Positions 32,725 through 41,205 of a DNA stretch of 49,073 nt are shown here, piece after piece; within the stretch, counting starts at the first letter, position 1, and every line of letters begins with the position of its first letter. The stretch is from CAWDPQ01 sp049642465 (GTDB taxonomy: Bacteria > Acidobacteriota > Vicinamibacteria > Vicinamibacterales > 2-12-FULL-66-21), in assembly GCA_049642465.1 (NCBI GenBank), contig JBAROV010000233.1:1-49073 (forward strand), written 5' to 3'. The notes beneath the pieces are model-generated. The model worked only from the letters and a program-made list of their open reading frames with translations. It ran no database searches and had not been told where the DNA came from. Made by a program: the position numbers and the translations under genes.

Positions 32725-32876
32725 GATACGGCACGATTGTACCGCACGGTCCCTCGTCTTCGCTCGGGGGCAGGACGTCGGCGTCGCTCGGGGCAGACTC
32801 GCACGTCTGTTCACTCCCCGCGCACGTTTGATATCATCCAGCTTGTTCCCTGCTGTGCATTTCACGCTGATGACGC

Positions 32877-33530
32877 ATGTCTGTTGAATCCGCGGCCGCG
32901 CAGCCGGCAACGTCTGACCGCCTCATTGAGCAGTGTCTCACCGGGGATCAAGCCGCATGGGAAACGGTCGTCCGGCAGAACTGGCGCAAGGTCTTCAACG
33001 TCGCGTACAAATTCGTCGGCAAGCATGACGAGGCCGAGGATCTCACCCAGGACATCTTCCTGAAGATCTTCAAGGCGCTCGGCACGTTCGATCGGCGGGC
33101 GAACTTCCAGACGTGGATTATCAGCATCAGCCGCAACCTCTGCATCGATCACTACCGCAGCGTCCGCAAGGAGCGCCAGACGATCGCGCGGGAAGTTGAT
33201 GCCGGGGATCTTCAGCCGGTTTCCTCGGACCGCGGGCCCTACGCGTCGGCCGAACACCAGGACTTGAGGATTCTCCTGCGGCAGGCCCTGCAGGTGTTGC
33301 CAGCGACGCTCCGGACCGCAGTGGTCCTGCGCGATTTGCAGGAATTGTCGTATCAGGAGATTGCGGATCGCCTCGGGCTGCCGGAAGGAACGGTGAAGTC
33401 GCGCATCAATCGTGGCCGCCTCGAGCTGGCTCGACAACTCAAGCGGTTGCAGGACAAACAGCCGGTGCCGCGCAGACGGCGCGGCGCGTCCACCAAGGGA
33501 CGCACCCGGCGCCCTGGAGTATCGTCATGA
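32877..33530 (+). CDS. ECF sigma-70 factor with basic C-terminus
   Basis: A 217-residue sigma factor. Region 2 (FNVAYKFVGKHDEAEDLTQDIFLKIFKALGTFDRRANFQTWIISISRNLCIDHYR) and region 4 (LPATLRTAVVLRDLQELSYQEIADRLGLPEGTVKSRINRGR) are intact. Residues about 192-217 are a basic tail (PVPRRRRGASTKGRTRR) not usual in ECF factors. No anti-sigma gene is adjacent; instead the stop overlaps (ATGA) a STAS-domain gene, suggesting control by partner switching or by another locus. A TATCAT element about 30 bp upstream may be its -10. Confidence 0.93.
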   Translation: MSVESAAAQPATSDRLIEQCLTGDQAAWETVVRQNWRKVFNVAYKFVGKHDEAEDLTQDIFLKIFKALGTFDRRANFQTWIISISRNLCIDHYRSVRKERQTIAREVDAGDLQPVSSDRGPYASAEHQDLRILLRQALQVLPATLRTAVVLRDLQELSYQEIADRLGLPEGTVKSRINRGRLELARQLKRLQDKQPVPRRRRGASTKGRTRRPGVSS

Positions 33531-33868
33531 ATCTCACCACCGAACGCGCCAATGGTGTCGCCGTCGTACGGATCGGCGAATCGCGGCTGATGTATCCGCT
33601 GCTCTCGGAATTCTCTTCGGCCGTCACGCAGCTCATCGCGGCGGGGGAACGCCGCGTGGTCGTCGATCTCTCCTCGGTTGGATACGTCGACAGCGCCACC
33701 ATCGGCTGTCTGATGGATCTGTACCGCCAGGCGAGCGCCGCCGGCGGCGCGCTCAAGCTGGCCGGCGTGCAAAAACGCGTGGAGACCATGCTGACCATGA
33801 CCGGCGCACAAAACTTCATCGAGGTACACCCCGACGAACCCAGCGCCGTCAAAAGCTTCGGAGCTTAA
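33527..33868 (+). CDS. STAS-domain anti-sigma factor antagonist
   Basis: A 113-residue single STAS domain of the SpoIIAA/RsbV type. The strand-rich start (GVAVVRIGESRLMYPLLSEFSSAVTQLIAAG), then VVVDLSSVGYVDSATIGCLMDLY with the Ser/Thr that is phosphorylated in family members, and GALKLAGVQKRVETMLTMTGAQNFIEVH. Such proteins bind anti-sigma kinases; here no kinase is nearby. It overlaps the sigma gene by 4 bp and the next small gene starts 2 bp after its stop. Confidence 0.92.
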   Translation: MNLTTERANGVAVVRIGESRLMYPLLSEFSSAVTQLIAAGERRVVVDLSSVGYVDSATIGCLMDLYRQASAAGGALKLAGVQKRVETMLTMTGAQNFIEVHPDEPSAVKSFGA

Positions 33869-33870
33869 CC

Positions 33871-34140
33871 ATGCGCCAGATCAAAATGACGACCGGCGCT
33901 CAGATGCCCCTGGACGGCGATCTGCTGGCCATCCTCGAAGTCCTGTACCACGAGATGACGGCGAAACGGGAGCTGGAGCGGACGTTCGAAGATACCGTCC
34001 GTGAAATCCAGCATGTCATCGACCAGATGACCGAGGAAGAGCGCCGGCAGTACCTGGCCGAGAGCCTGTTTCTGAACTTCGTGTCCTACGAGAACGAGAG
34101 GCTCGGGGCCTACATGAAGAAGCTGGTGAAGAAAGCGTGA
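33871..34140 (+). CDS. Small helical protein, unknown function
   Basis: An 89-residue protein beginning MRQIKMTTGAQMPLDGDLLAILEVLYHEMTAKRELERTFEDTVREIQHVIDQM and ending FLNFVSYENERLGAYMKKLVKKA. It looks mostly alpha-helical and charged, with no Cys and no signal peptide. I do not recognise it. It begins 2 bp after the STAS stop and is 37 bp before the radical SAM gene, so the four genes 32877-35539 are probably one transcript. It might be a binding partner, adaptor or substrate of one neighbour; this is only position-based. Confidence 0.7.
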   Translation: MRQIKMTTGAQMPLDGDLLAILEVLYHEMTAKRELERTFEDTVREIQHVIDQMTEEERRQYLAESLFLNFVSYENERLGAYMKKLVKKA

Positions 34141-34177
34141 ACTGATCGTCGGATTCTGCCACCGCCGGTCCACTTCT

Positions 34178-35539
34178 GTGTCCCTCAATTACCTCGCGAC
34201 CCGCTTTACGTGCAGCTGGCCCTGGAGCACGATGATCTTGCTCTGCGACGGACGCCTCGTCTGCGGATGCGCGGACCCGTACGGGCGACGCGTCCTGGGC
34301 GATGCACGCGCCGATACCGTCTCCGCCGTCTGGACCGGCACGGTCGCCACGTCCCTCCGGCGTGATCTGAATGCGGGTGGCTCCACGTTCTGCGGCGATT
34401 GTCCGCTGAAGCTCCCGCTGAAGAAAGACGAACAACCGCCGCAACGGTCGGTGTCGGTCGCGCCGTTACCGTCGCGGCTCTACATCGAGTGCACGGCAGC
34501 CTGCAACATTTCGTGCGATCAGGCCTGCTGCGCCCCGGAGACGGGCATCACTCGCACCCGTCAGGCGGGGATGCTCGACTTCGAACTCTTCAAACGCGTG
34601 GTCGACGAAGCCGGACCGTCGCTGCAGCGGATTGATTTCTTCAACTACGGCGAGGCGTTCCTGCACAAGCGGGCCGTGGAAATGTGCGAATACATCAAGG
34701 ACGCCTTTCCACACATCTATCTGTACACGAGCACCAATGGCCTGGCCTTTTCCGAGGAGCAGCTTCGGCGGCTCGTTCGATCGGGCATCGACGAAGTGAC
34801 GTTCTCGATCGACGGCGCGACGCCCGAGAGCTATGCGAAATATCGCAAGCGTGGCGATTTCGGCAAAGCCATCCGCAATTTGCGTATCGCCACGACTGAG
34901 AAGCGCTCACTCGGACGCGATGTGCCGGTGATCAACTGGCGCTACATCCTGTTTGCCCACAACGACAGCGACCAGGAAATGGCGAGCGCGCGCGCGCTGG
35001 CGGCCGACCTCGGCGTGGACCGCTTGTGCTGGGAGCTGACCGACCATCCTGAAAACCTGTTTTCGCGCCGATTCGTTGCCGGAAGTGCCGATCTCGCGGC
35101 CATCGAGCACGAGATCTGGGACCACAACAATCTGGGCAACGCGATTCCCGGGGCGACGCCACGCGCCGAGATTGCGATACGTGGGCCGCTGCCGGCGCTG
35201 CCAGTGATAGCACGAGCGGGACAAAGAGTGACCCTCAAGGCGCGCGTCCGCAACGTGTCCTCGCGTCCGTTTCCGGCGCAGGCCAGTTACGGGCGCCGCC
35301 TGGTCCGGCTCGGCGCGCAACTGTGCGATGGGAATGGTTCGTTGATCGAACGGGATTTCGAGCGAGCGTGGTTGCCGGCAACGCTCGCCCCCGGCGATAC
35401 GGCGGAAATCCCGATTACCGTGACAGCCCCGGCACGCCCCGGACGTTATGCGCTGAAGTTCGACCTCGTCAGCGAAGGCATCGACTGGTTCGAGAAGTGC
35501 GGATCTCCGACGACGACGAAGAAGATGGTGGTGATCTAG
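34178..35539 (+). CDS. Permuted SPASM/radical SAM protein with C-terminal beta domain
   Basis: A 453-residue protein. Residues 1-80 have six Cys in a SPASM/twitch-like pattern (C12, C23, C29, C31, C72, C75), placed before the radical SAM domain rather than after it. The radical SAM cluster motif is C109-x3-C113-x3-C117 (CNISCDQACC), one residue longer than canonical CX3CX2C; the NYGEAFLH, STNGLAF and SIDGATPESYAKYRKRGDF blocks support the fold. About residues 335-453 form an Ig-like beta domain of the type (WLPATLAPGDTAEIPITVTAPARPGRYALKFDLVSEGIDWF) found in some acidobacterial glycosyl- and methyltransferases. GTG start with a weak ribosome site. Substrate unknown; peptide or glycan modification is possible. 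Confidence 0.85.
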   Translation: MSLNYLATRFTCSWPWSTMILLCDGRLVCGCADPYGRRVLGDARADTVSAVWTGTVATSLRRDLNAGGSTFCGDCPLKLPLKKDEQPPQRSVSVAPLPSRLYIECTAACNISCDQACCAPETGITRTRQAGMLDFELFKRVVDEAGPSLQRIDFFNYGEAFLHKRAVEMCEYIKDAFPHIYLYTSTNGLAFSEEQLRRLVRSGIDEVTFSIDGATPESYAKYRKRGDFGKAIRNLRIATTEKRSLGRDVPVINWRYILFAHNDSDQEMASARALAADLGVDRLCWELTDHPENLFSRRFVAGSADLAAIEHEIWDHNNLGNAIPGATPRAEIAIRGPLPALPVIARAGQRVTLKARVRNVSSRPFPAQASYGRRLVRLGAQLCDGNGSLIERDFERAWLPATLAPGDTAEIPITVTAPARPGRYALKFDLVSEGIDWFEKCGSPTTTKKMVVI

Positions 35540-36456
35540 TTCGCCAATCTCGCCGTGGCGTCCGCCGTATTGCGCGTCGGCAACGACATCGCCGGGACCT
35601 CGGCCGGCGCCTCCACGAGTCGCCACGCATCAGGCTCTTCCAGAATCCGCGCGGCGAATGCCGTGTGCAGGGCATGCCCGCCCCGATGCGCGACGAGGTG
35701 ACCGATGACCGGATAGCCGACAAGCGACAGGTCGCCAATCACGTCGAGAATCTTGTGGCGGACGAACTCGTCTTCGAACCGCAGCGCGTTGTTGAGCACG
35801 CCGGACTCGCCGAGGACGATCGCATTGTCGAGCGACCCGCCCAGCGCGAGGCCGCGTTGCCGCAGCATCTCGACCTCCTTCAGGAACCCGAACGTCCTGG
35901 CCGGCGCGATGTCTTCGACGAAGGTCTCCTCCGTCACGCGAATGGTTCGAGATTGATGACGCAGCAGCGGATGGTCGAAGCTGATGCTGTAGGTGACCTT
36001 GAAATGGTCTGAGGGGTACAGCGCGATGCGCTTGTCCCCCTGCGTCAGCGAGATCGGTCTCAGGACTTTGAGATAGCGTCGTGGCGATGCCAGTTTCTTG
36101 ACGCCCGCCTCGTTGACAATCAAATAGACGAAGGGCGCCGCGCTCCCATCCATAATCGGCACTTCCGGATGATTCAGTTCGACAATCGCGTTGTCGATCC
36201 CGAGCGCCCGGAGCGCCGCGAGTAGATGCTCGACGGTCTCTACTGAAACGGCCTCCCGGGTCAGGCCGGTCTGATACTGAATCCCGCCAAGGTGCGTGAC
36301 CGTGGCAGGGATCTCCAGACCGTCAAGATCGCTGCGCTGGAATCGGATGCCGTAGTCCGCAGGAGCCGGCCTCAGCGACAGCGTGACTTTGTTTCCGGAA
36401 TGAAGACCAATTCCGGTGCAGGAGACGGGGCGACGAAGAGTACGCTGCGAGTACAT
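35536..36456 (-). CDS. lpxC: UDP-3-O-acyl-N-acetylglucosamine deacetylase
   Basis: A 306-residue zinc deacetylase that catalyses the committed step of lipid A synthesis. Zinc ligands H77 (VETVEHLLAAL), H234 and D238 (FVRHKILDVIGDL) and the catalytic H261 (HRGGHALHTAF) are present; general base E76 precedes H77. The start MYSQRTLRRPVSCTGIGLHSG is standard, with AGAGG before the ATG. Its stop shares CTAG with the radical SAM gene stop on the other strand. A sigma54-like promoter lies upstream, unusual for this gene. It shows that the organism makes LPS. Confidence 0.97.
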   Translation of the reverse strand: MYSQRTLRRPVSCTGIGLHSGNKVTLSLRPAPADYGIRFQRSDLDGLEIPATVTHLGGIQYQTGLTREAVSVETVEHLLAALRALGIDNAIVELNHPEVPIMDGSAAPFVYLIVNEAGVKKLASPRRYLKVLRPISLTQGDKRIALYPSDHFKVTYSISFDHPLLRHQSRTIRVTEETFVEDIAPARTFGFLKEVEMLRQRGLALGGSLDNAIVLGESGVLNNALRFEDEFVRHKILDVIGDLSLVGYPVIGHLVAHRGGHALHTAFAARILEEPDAWRLVEAPAEVPAMSLPTRNTADATARLAN

Positions 36457-36493
36457 GACCTCTCATTGGGCCTGGGAGAGCCGCATCGAGCTC

Positions 36494-36509
36494 AGCAAAG
36501 CACCTGCCA
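36494..36509 (-). promoter_or_regulatory. Sigma54-like promoter of lpxC
   Basis: On the minus strand TGGCAGGTGCTTTGCT differs from the sigma54 consensus (TGGCACG-N4-TTGCW) at one position and keeps GG-N10-GC. Predicted transcription start near 36483 gives a leader of about 27 nt. An 11-bp direct repeat, CTGCCACAGCC on the plus strand, occurs at 36504 and 36650, and a GCCAC-T-GTGGC dyad lies between, as possible activator sites. Confidence 0.5.
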
Positions 36510-36690
36510 CAGCCAATCGAGCGGATTTCACTCCAGTAAGACCTCTATTTGCAGTTACTTGCAGTAATACTCGTGAGGCGATGGAACCCGGGGGGAGGAG
36601 GGGGTGTGGTTTCTGAGCCACAGTGGCGACTGACAGAAGTGTGGTCGTTCTGCCACAGCCACCGCCGTCGGTATTACTCGCCATAAGGCC

Positions 36691-39531
36691 TCACGACGCC
36701 AAAGCTGGGCTCGCACCCAGGATGTCGGCCAGAAAGCGGCCTGTAAAGGATTCTCGGCTGCGGGCGACATCCTCAGGAGTCCCCTTCGCAATCACCCGCC
36801 CGCCCCCTTCCCCACCCTCGGGTCCCAGGTCGATTACAAAATCCGCCGATTTGATGACGTCCAGGTTGTGTTCGATGATGACCACGGTGTTGCCCTGGTC
36901 GACCAGCTTGTTCAGGACGTCGAGCAGTTTGTGGGTGTCTTCGAAGTGGAGGCCGGTCGTCGGTTCGTCGAGGATGTAGAGCGTCCGGCCCGTGCCACGC
37001 CGCGACAGCTCTTTCGACAGCTTCACGCGCTGGGCCTCTCCGCCACTGAGTGTGGTGGCTGACTGGCCAAGCTCGATGTATCCAAGACCGACTTCCTGAA
37101 GGGTTCTCAGTTTGTTGGCAATCGGGGGGAAGTTCTCGAGCAGCGGCGCCGCCTGATCGACCGTCAGGTCGAGGACATCCGCAATCGACTTCCCGCGATA
37201 CTTGATCTCCAGCGTTTCCCGGTTGTAGCGCCGCCCCTTGCACTGTTCGCAGGTGACATACACGTTGGGCAGAAAGTGCATTTCGATGGCGATGACGCCG
37301 TCACCCTGGCAGGCTTCACATCGTCCGCCTTTGACGTTGAACGAAAACCGGCCAGGCCGGAATCCGCGCGCTTTCGCCTCGGGCAGCATCGCGAACAATT
37401 CGCGGATGAACGTGAAGAGACCCGTGTACGTCGCCGGATTGGATCGGGGCGTGCGCCCGATTGGAGATTGATCGATCTGAATGACCTTATCGAGCAGCTC
37501 GATGCCGTCGATGGAGCTGTGCGACCCTGGCTCGTCGGCGGCGCGATAGAGCAGGCGCGCCAGCGATCGGTACAGGATGTCGTTGATGAGTGTGGACTTT
37601 CCCGAACCGCTCACCCCGGTGACCGTGGTCAGCACGCCGAGTGGGATCGCGACGTCAATATCTTTCAGATTGTTGGCGCGCGCGCCTTTGATGAGAATTT
37701 CGCCGCGCGTGGCCGGTCTGCGTGTTCGCGGCGTCCGAATCGCGCGTTCGCCTCGCAGGTAGGCGCCGGTCAACGAGCCATGCCCGTCCTCGAGGAGCGC
37801 CGCGGGCGAGCCTTGGAAGATGACGTGGCCGCCGTGCTCCCCCGCCCCCGGGCCGAGATCCACCACGTAGTCGGCGGTACGGATCGTTTCTTCGTCGTGC
37901 TCGACGACGAGAACGGTGTTGCCGAGGTCGCGCAGCCTCCCGAGTGTGGACAGCAGCGCACGATTGTCGCGCTGGTGCAAACCAATCGACGGCTCGTCGA
38001 GCACGTAGAGCACGCCGGTCAGGTTGGATCCGATTTGCGTGGCGAGACGAATGCGTTGTCCTTCACCGCCGGAGAGCGTTGCGGCGCTGCGGCCGAGCGT
38101 CAGATATCCAACCCCCACGTCATTGAGAAAACGCAGGCGATCGCGAATCTCCCGGAGGATTCGGCTGGCGATGAGCGTCTCCCGATCCGTCAACTCCATC
38201 GTCTCAAACACACGCACGGCTTCGACGATCGGGAGATTCACGTAATCCGAAATCGTCCGCCCCTTCACTCGGACGGCGCGGCTTTGCGGTTTCAGCCGCT
38301 CACCCTGGCAAACCGAGCACGGCCGGAGCGCGCGGTACGGCTCGAGGTTCTCCTGTTCGAGCCACGTGCCCTCCTCGTAACGTCGCCGGAGATTCGGTAT
38401 CAGACCTTCGAAACCGGCGCCGAACGGATCCTTTTCACGCGCGCGCGACTTGCGCGACACCTCGTCTGCTCGTCGAGCCGCCCCGTAGAAGAGCAGGTCG
38501 CGAAGCTTGCGAGACAGCCGGCGGAACGGAAGATCCAGGTCGATGCCAAACGTGCGACTCAACGAATCCAGCGCTTCGCGGACCAGCCTGCGGTCACCCT
38601 TTGCCCACGGGGCAATGGCGCCGCTCTTGAGCGAGATCGATTCGTCGGGCACCAGTCGGGCGGGGTCGAAGTCGTAGACCGCTCCGAGTCCCTGGCAATC
38701 GGGGCACGCGCCGTGCGGCGAATTGAACGAAAAGGCACGCGGCGTCATTTCCGGCATGCTGACGCCGCAATACGTGCACGCGAGACGCCGCGAGAACAGT
38801 CGATCGCCGCCGTCATGGGTATTGATGACGACGATATCGTCCGCAAGATTCAGGGCAATCTCGACGGACTCGGTGAGCCGTCGCTCCACCCCGGGTTTCA
38901 GAATCACGCGGTCCACGACGACGTCGATGGAGTGGTTACGCCGTCGATCCAGCTTGATGTCCTCGTCGAGCGTACGCAGCTGACCATCGACGCGCACTTT
39001 CGTGAAACCCCGCGCGCGGAGCGCCGCGAGTTCCTTCTTGAACTCTCCCTTGCGTCCACGGACAACGGGCGCGAGCACGTTGATGCGTTCGTCGTTTGGC
39101 GAGAGCATCACCATGTCGATGATGCGGTCGAGCGACTGCGAGGCAATCGCGCGCCCGCAGAGATGGCAGTGGGGGACGCCGATGTTGGCGAACAGCAGCC
39201 GCAGGTAGTCGTAGATCTCGGTGACGGTGCCGACCGTCGAGCGCGGGTTCGAGGCGGTCGTCTTCTGCTCGATCGATCTGGCGGGCGACAGGCCCTCGCT
39301 GAGATCGACGTCCGGTTTTTCCATCTGCTCCAGGAACTGGCGGGCGTAAGACGAGAGGGACTCCACGTAGCGCCGCTGCCCCTCGGCGTAAATCGTGTCG
39401 AACGCCAGCGAAGACTTTCCCGAGCCGGAGAGGCCGGTAATGACGACGAGCTGGTCCCGCGGCAGGTCAACATCGATGTTCTTGAGGTTGTGAACGCGGG
39501 CGCCGCGCACCGCAATCCAGTCGTGCGCCAT
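36691..39531 (-). CDS. uvrA: Excinuclease ABC subunit A
   Basis: A 946-residue DNA damage sensor of nucleotide excision repair. Two ABC ATPase domains: Walker A GLSGSGKSSLAFDT near residue 32 and GVSGSGKSTLINDIL near residue 640; signatures LSGGEGQRIRLA and LSGGEAQRVKLS. Zinc modules CTYCGVSMP...CPDCQGLG and CEACQGDGVIAIEMHFLPNVYVTCEQCKG are intact. The frame continues 107 codons upstream through repeat DNA; the ATG at 39531 (MAHDWIAVRGARVHNLKNID) matches the family start. The ~90-bp repeat ends 10 bp before it. No clear SOS box seen. Confidence 0.97.
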   Translation of the reverse strand: MAHDWIAVRGARVHNLKNIDVDLPRDQLVVITGLSGSGKSSLAFDTIYAEGQRRYVESLSSYARQFLEQMEKPDVDLSEGLSPARSIEQKTTASNPRSTVGTVTEIYDYLRLLFANIGVPHCHLCGRAIASQSLDRIIDMVMLSPNDERINVLAPVVRGRKGEFKKELAALRARGFTKVRVDGQLRTLDEDIKLDRRRNHSIDVVVDRVILKPGVERRLTESVEIALNLADDIVVINTHDGGDRLFSRRLACTYCGVSMPEMTPRAFSFNSPHGACPDCQGLGAVYDFDPARLVPDESISLKSGAIAPWAKGDRRLVREALDSLSRTFGIDLDLPFRRLSRKLRDLLFYGAARRADEVSRKSRAREKDPFGAGFEGLIPNLRRRYEEGTWLEQENLEPYRALRPCSVCQGERLKPQSRAVRVKGRTISDYVNLPIVEAVRVFETMELTDRETLIASRILREIRDRLRFLNDVGVGYLTLGRSAATLSGGEGQRIRLATQIGSNLTGVLYVLDEPSIGLHQRDNRALLSTLGRLRDLGNTVLVVEHDEETIRTADYVVDLGPGAGEHGGHVIFQGSPAALLEDGHGSLTGAYLRGERAIRTPRTRRPATRGEILIKGARANNLKDIDVAIPLGVLTTVTGVSGSGKSTLINDILYRSLARLLYRAADEPGSHSSIDGIELLDKVIQIDQSPIGRTPRSNPATYTGLFTFIRELFAMLPEAKARGFRPGRFSFNVKGGRCEACQGDGVIAIEMHFLPNVYVTCEQCKGRRYNRETLEIKYRGKSIADVLDLTVDQAAPLLENFPPIANKLRTLQEVGLGYIELGQSATTLSGGEAQRVKLSKELSRRGTGRTLYILDEPTTGLHFEDTHKLLDVLNKLVDQGNTVVIIEHNLDVIKSADFVIDLGPEGGEGGGRVIAKGTPEDVARSRESFTGRFLADILGASPALAS

Positions 39532-39540
39532 ATTCAACCT

Positions 39541-39636
39541 AAGGCGGGGCTCCGCCCCACACCCAACCTCGTTCGCTCGCGGGGACCCCTGCGCCGCGCG
39601 CCGCTCCCTCGCGAGGCGCACGGTGCACGCCTCCCT
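39541..39636 (-). repeat. ~90-bp dispersed repeat, copy B
   Basis: The reverse complement aligns with 11101-11194 along its length. Shared blocks: CGCGAGGGAGCGGCGCG, AGGGGTCCCCGC, GGGTGTGGGGCGGAGCCCC. It ends 10 bp before the uvrA ATG, in the same orientation relative to the gene as copy A. The remaining spacer to 39695 has a TAAAAT on the minus strand, possibly the uvrA -10, without a clear -35. Confidence 0.75.
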
Positions 39637-39695
39637 GTCGCAATTTTCGTCATCTACGCAAACGGAAATTTTACCACGCGAGGGTGAGAACCCGG

Positions 39696-41177
39696 CTACG
39701 GCTGAGCCCGCAGACGGCTGCGCCGGAAGCCGTACACGAAGTAAAGGATGAGGCCGATTGCCAACCAAATACCGAAGCGCTCCCAGGCGTGAACGGGGAG
39801 ACCAAACATCGTATAAACGCACGCGGCCGCGCCGACGAGCGTAACCGGCCACACGAAGGGGACGCGGAAGGGCCTGGGGCGCGAAGGATCGATGAAGCGC
39901 AAGGCGAGCACGCCGATGCAGACGATCGCGAAGGCGGACAGCGTCCCGATGTTCGTCAGATCGTAAATCTCGTTCTCATCGGCGACCAGCGCGCCGGCCG
40001 CAACAAACAATCCGGTCACCACCGTCGTGACGTGCGGTGTGCGGAATCTCGGGTGAATCTTCGAGGCCCACTTCGGCAGCAATCCGTCGCGCGCCATTGA
40101 CATGAAAATGCGCGGCTGACCGTACTGAAAGACGAGCAGCACCGACGTAAGCGAAACCACCGCGCCGAACGCGACGATCCAGCTCGCCGTCTGCAACCCG
40201 GCAACGTCGAGCGCCTTGGCCAACGGATCCGCGGCTCTGAGGTCCGTATACGGCACGAGGCCGGTCGCGACGAGACCCACGACCACGTAGATCAAGGTGC
40301 AGATCGCCAATCCGCCGAGGATGCCGATGGGCATGTTCCGCTGCGGATTCTTCGTTTCTTCCGCCGCCGTGGAGATGGCGTCGAAGCCGATATAGGCGAA
40401 GAACACGATCGCGGCCCCTTGATGGATGCCGCGCCATCCGTTCGGCGCGAACGGCGTGTAGTTGTCGGTGTCGATGTACATCGACCCGAGCCCGATGAAG
40501 AGACCAAGCACGAGGAGCTTTACAACAACCATCACGTTGTTCGCGCGCGTGCTCTCCTTGACGCCGATATAGAGGAGCACGGTGATTCCTAGAACGATGA
40601 GCGCGGCGGGGATGTTCAGGAGAATGGGAATCCCGGCAATCCGCGGGGCGGTCTCGAGCAGACCGTGGACCGCCGGATTCGAGCTGAGAAGCGCCGTGCG
40701 GTAGCCGTGGGTCAGCCATTCGGGAAAGGTGACGCCGAATCCGGACAGGAGCGACGTGAAATAGCCGCTCCACGCGATGGCTACCGCAATGTTTCCGACC
40801 GCGTACTCGAGGATCAGATCCCACCCGATAATCCAGGCCACGAGTTCACCAAGCGTCGCATACGAATACGAGTACGCGCTCCCGGCCTGGGGAATCATCG
40901 CCGCGAGTTCGGCATAGCACAGACCGGCGAGGGCGCATACGCCGCCGAGCAGGATGAACGAGAACACCAGCGCCGGTCCCGCACCGTAGCGGACGATCTC
41001 ACCGCTCGGCAGTACCTCGCCCGCCGCCGCCGTCCCGATCGACGAGAAGATACCCGCCCCGATCACGGCGCCGATGGCCAACATGATCAGATCGCCCGCA
41101 CTCAGCACTCGTTTCAGCGATCGATCACTTTCGACAACGAGGTCGGCGATGGGTTTGCGGCGAAACAGCTGGTTCAT
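39696..41177 (-). CDS. APC permease, cationic amino acid transporter-like
   Basis: A 493-residue inner-membrane transporter with about 12-14 membrane segments. The N-terminal MNQLFRRKPIADLVVESDRSLKRVLSAGDLIMLAIGAVIGAGIFSSIG (consensus GxGIF helix 1) and YAELAAMIPQAGSAYSYSYATLGELVAWIIGWDLILEYAVG are typical of CAT/YfnA-type transporters. FFAYIGFDAISTAAEETKNPQRNMP is the family helix 6 motif. Substrate probably a cationic or other amino acid. It starts 28 bp after the IPT/NHL gene. Distinct from the APC protein at 6553. Confidence 0.9.
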   Translation of the reverse strand: MNQLFRRKPIADLVVESDRSLKRVLSAGDLIMLAIGAVIGAGIFSSIGTAAAGEVLPSGEIVRYGAGPALVFSFILLGGVCALAGLCYAELAAMIPQAGSAYSYSYATLGELVAWIIGWDLILEYAVGNIAVAIAWSGYFTSLLSGFGVTFPEWLTHGYRTALLSSNPAVHGLLETAPRIAGIPILLNIPAALIVLGITVLLYIGVKESTRANNVMVVVKLLVLGLFIGLGSMYIDTDNYTPFAPNGWRGIHQGAAIVFFAYIGFDAISTAAEETKNPQRNMPIGILGGLAICTLIYVVVGLVATGLVPYTDLRAADPLAKALDVAGLQTASWIVAFGAVVSLTSVLLVFQYGQPRIFMSMARDGLLPKWASKIHPRFRTPHVTTVVTGLFVAAGALVADENEIYDLTNIGTLSAFAIVCIGVLALRFIDPSRPRPFRVPFVWPVTLVGAAACVYTMFGLPVHAWERFGIWLAIGLILYFVYGFRRSRLRAQP

Positions 41178-41205
41178 GAGATCGGGTCTGGCATTATCAC
41201 GTGTT

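Noticed and set aside
39532..39852. 107-codon extension of UvrA
   Set aside because: It runs through the dispersed repeat and the 3' end of the permease gene and has no UvrA similarity.
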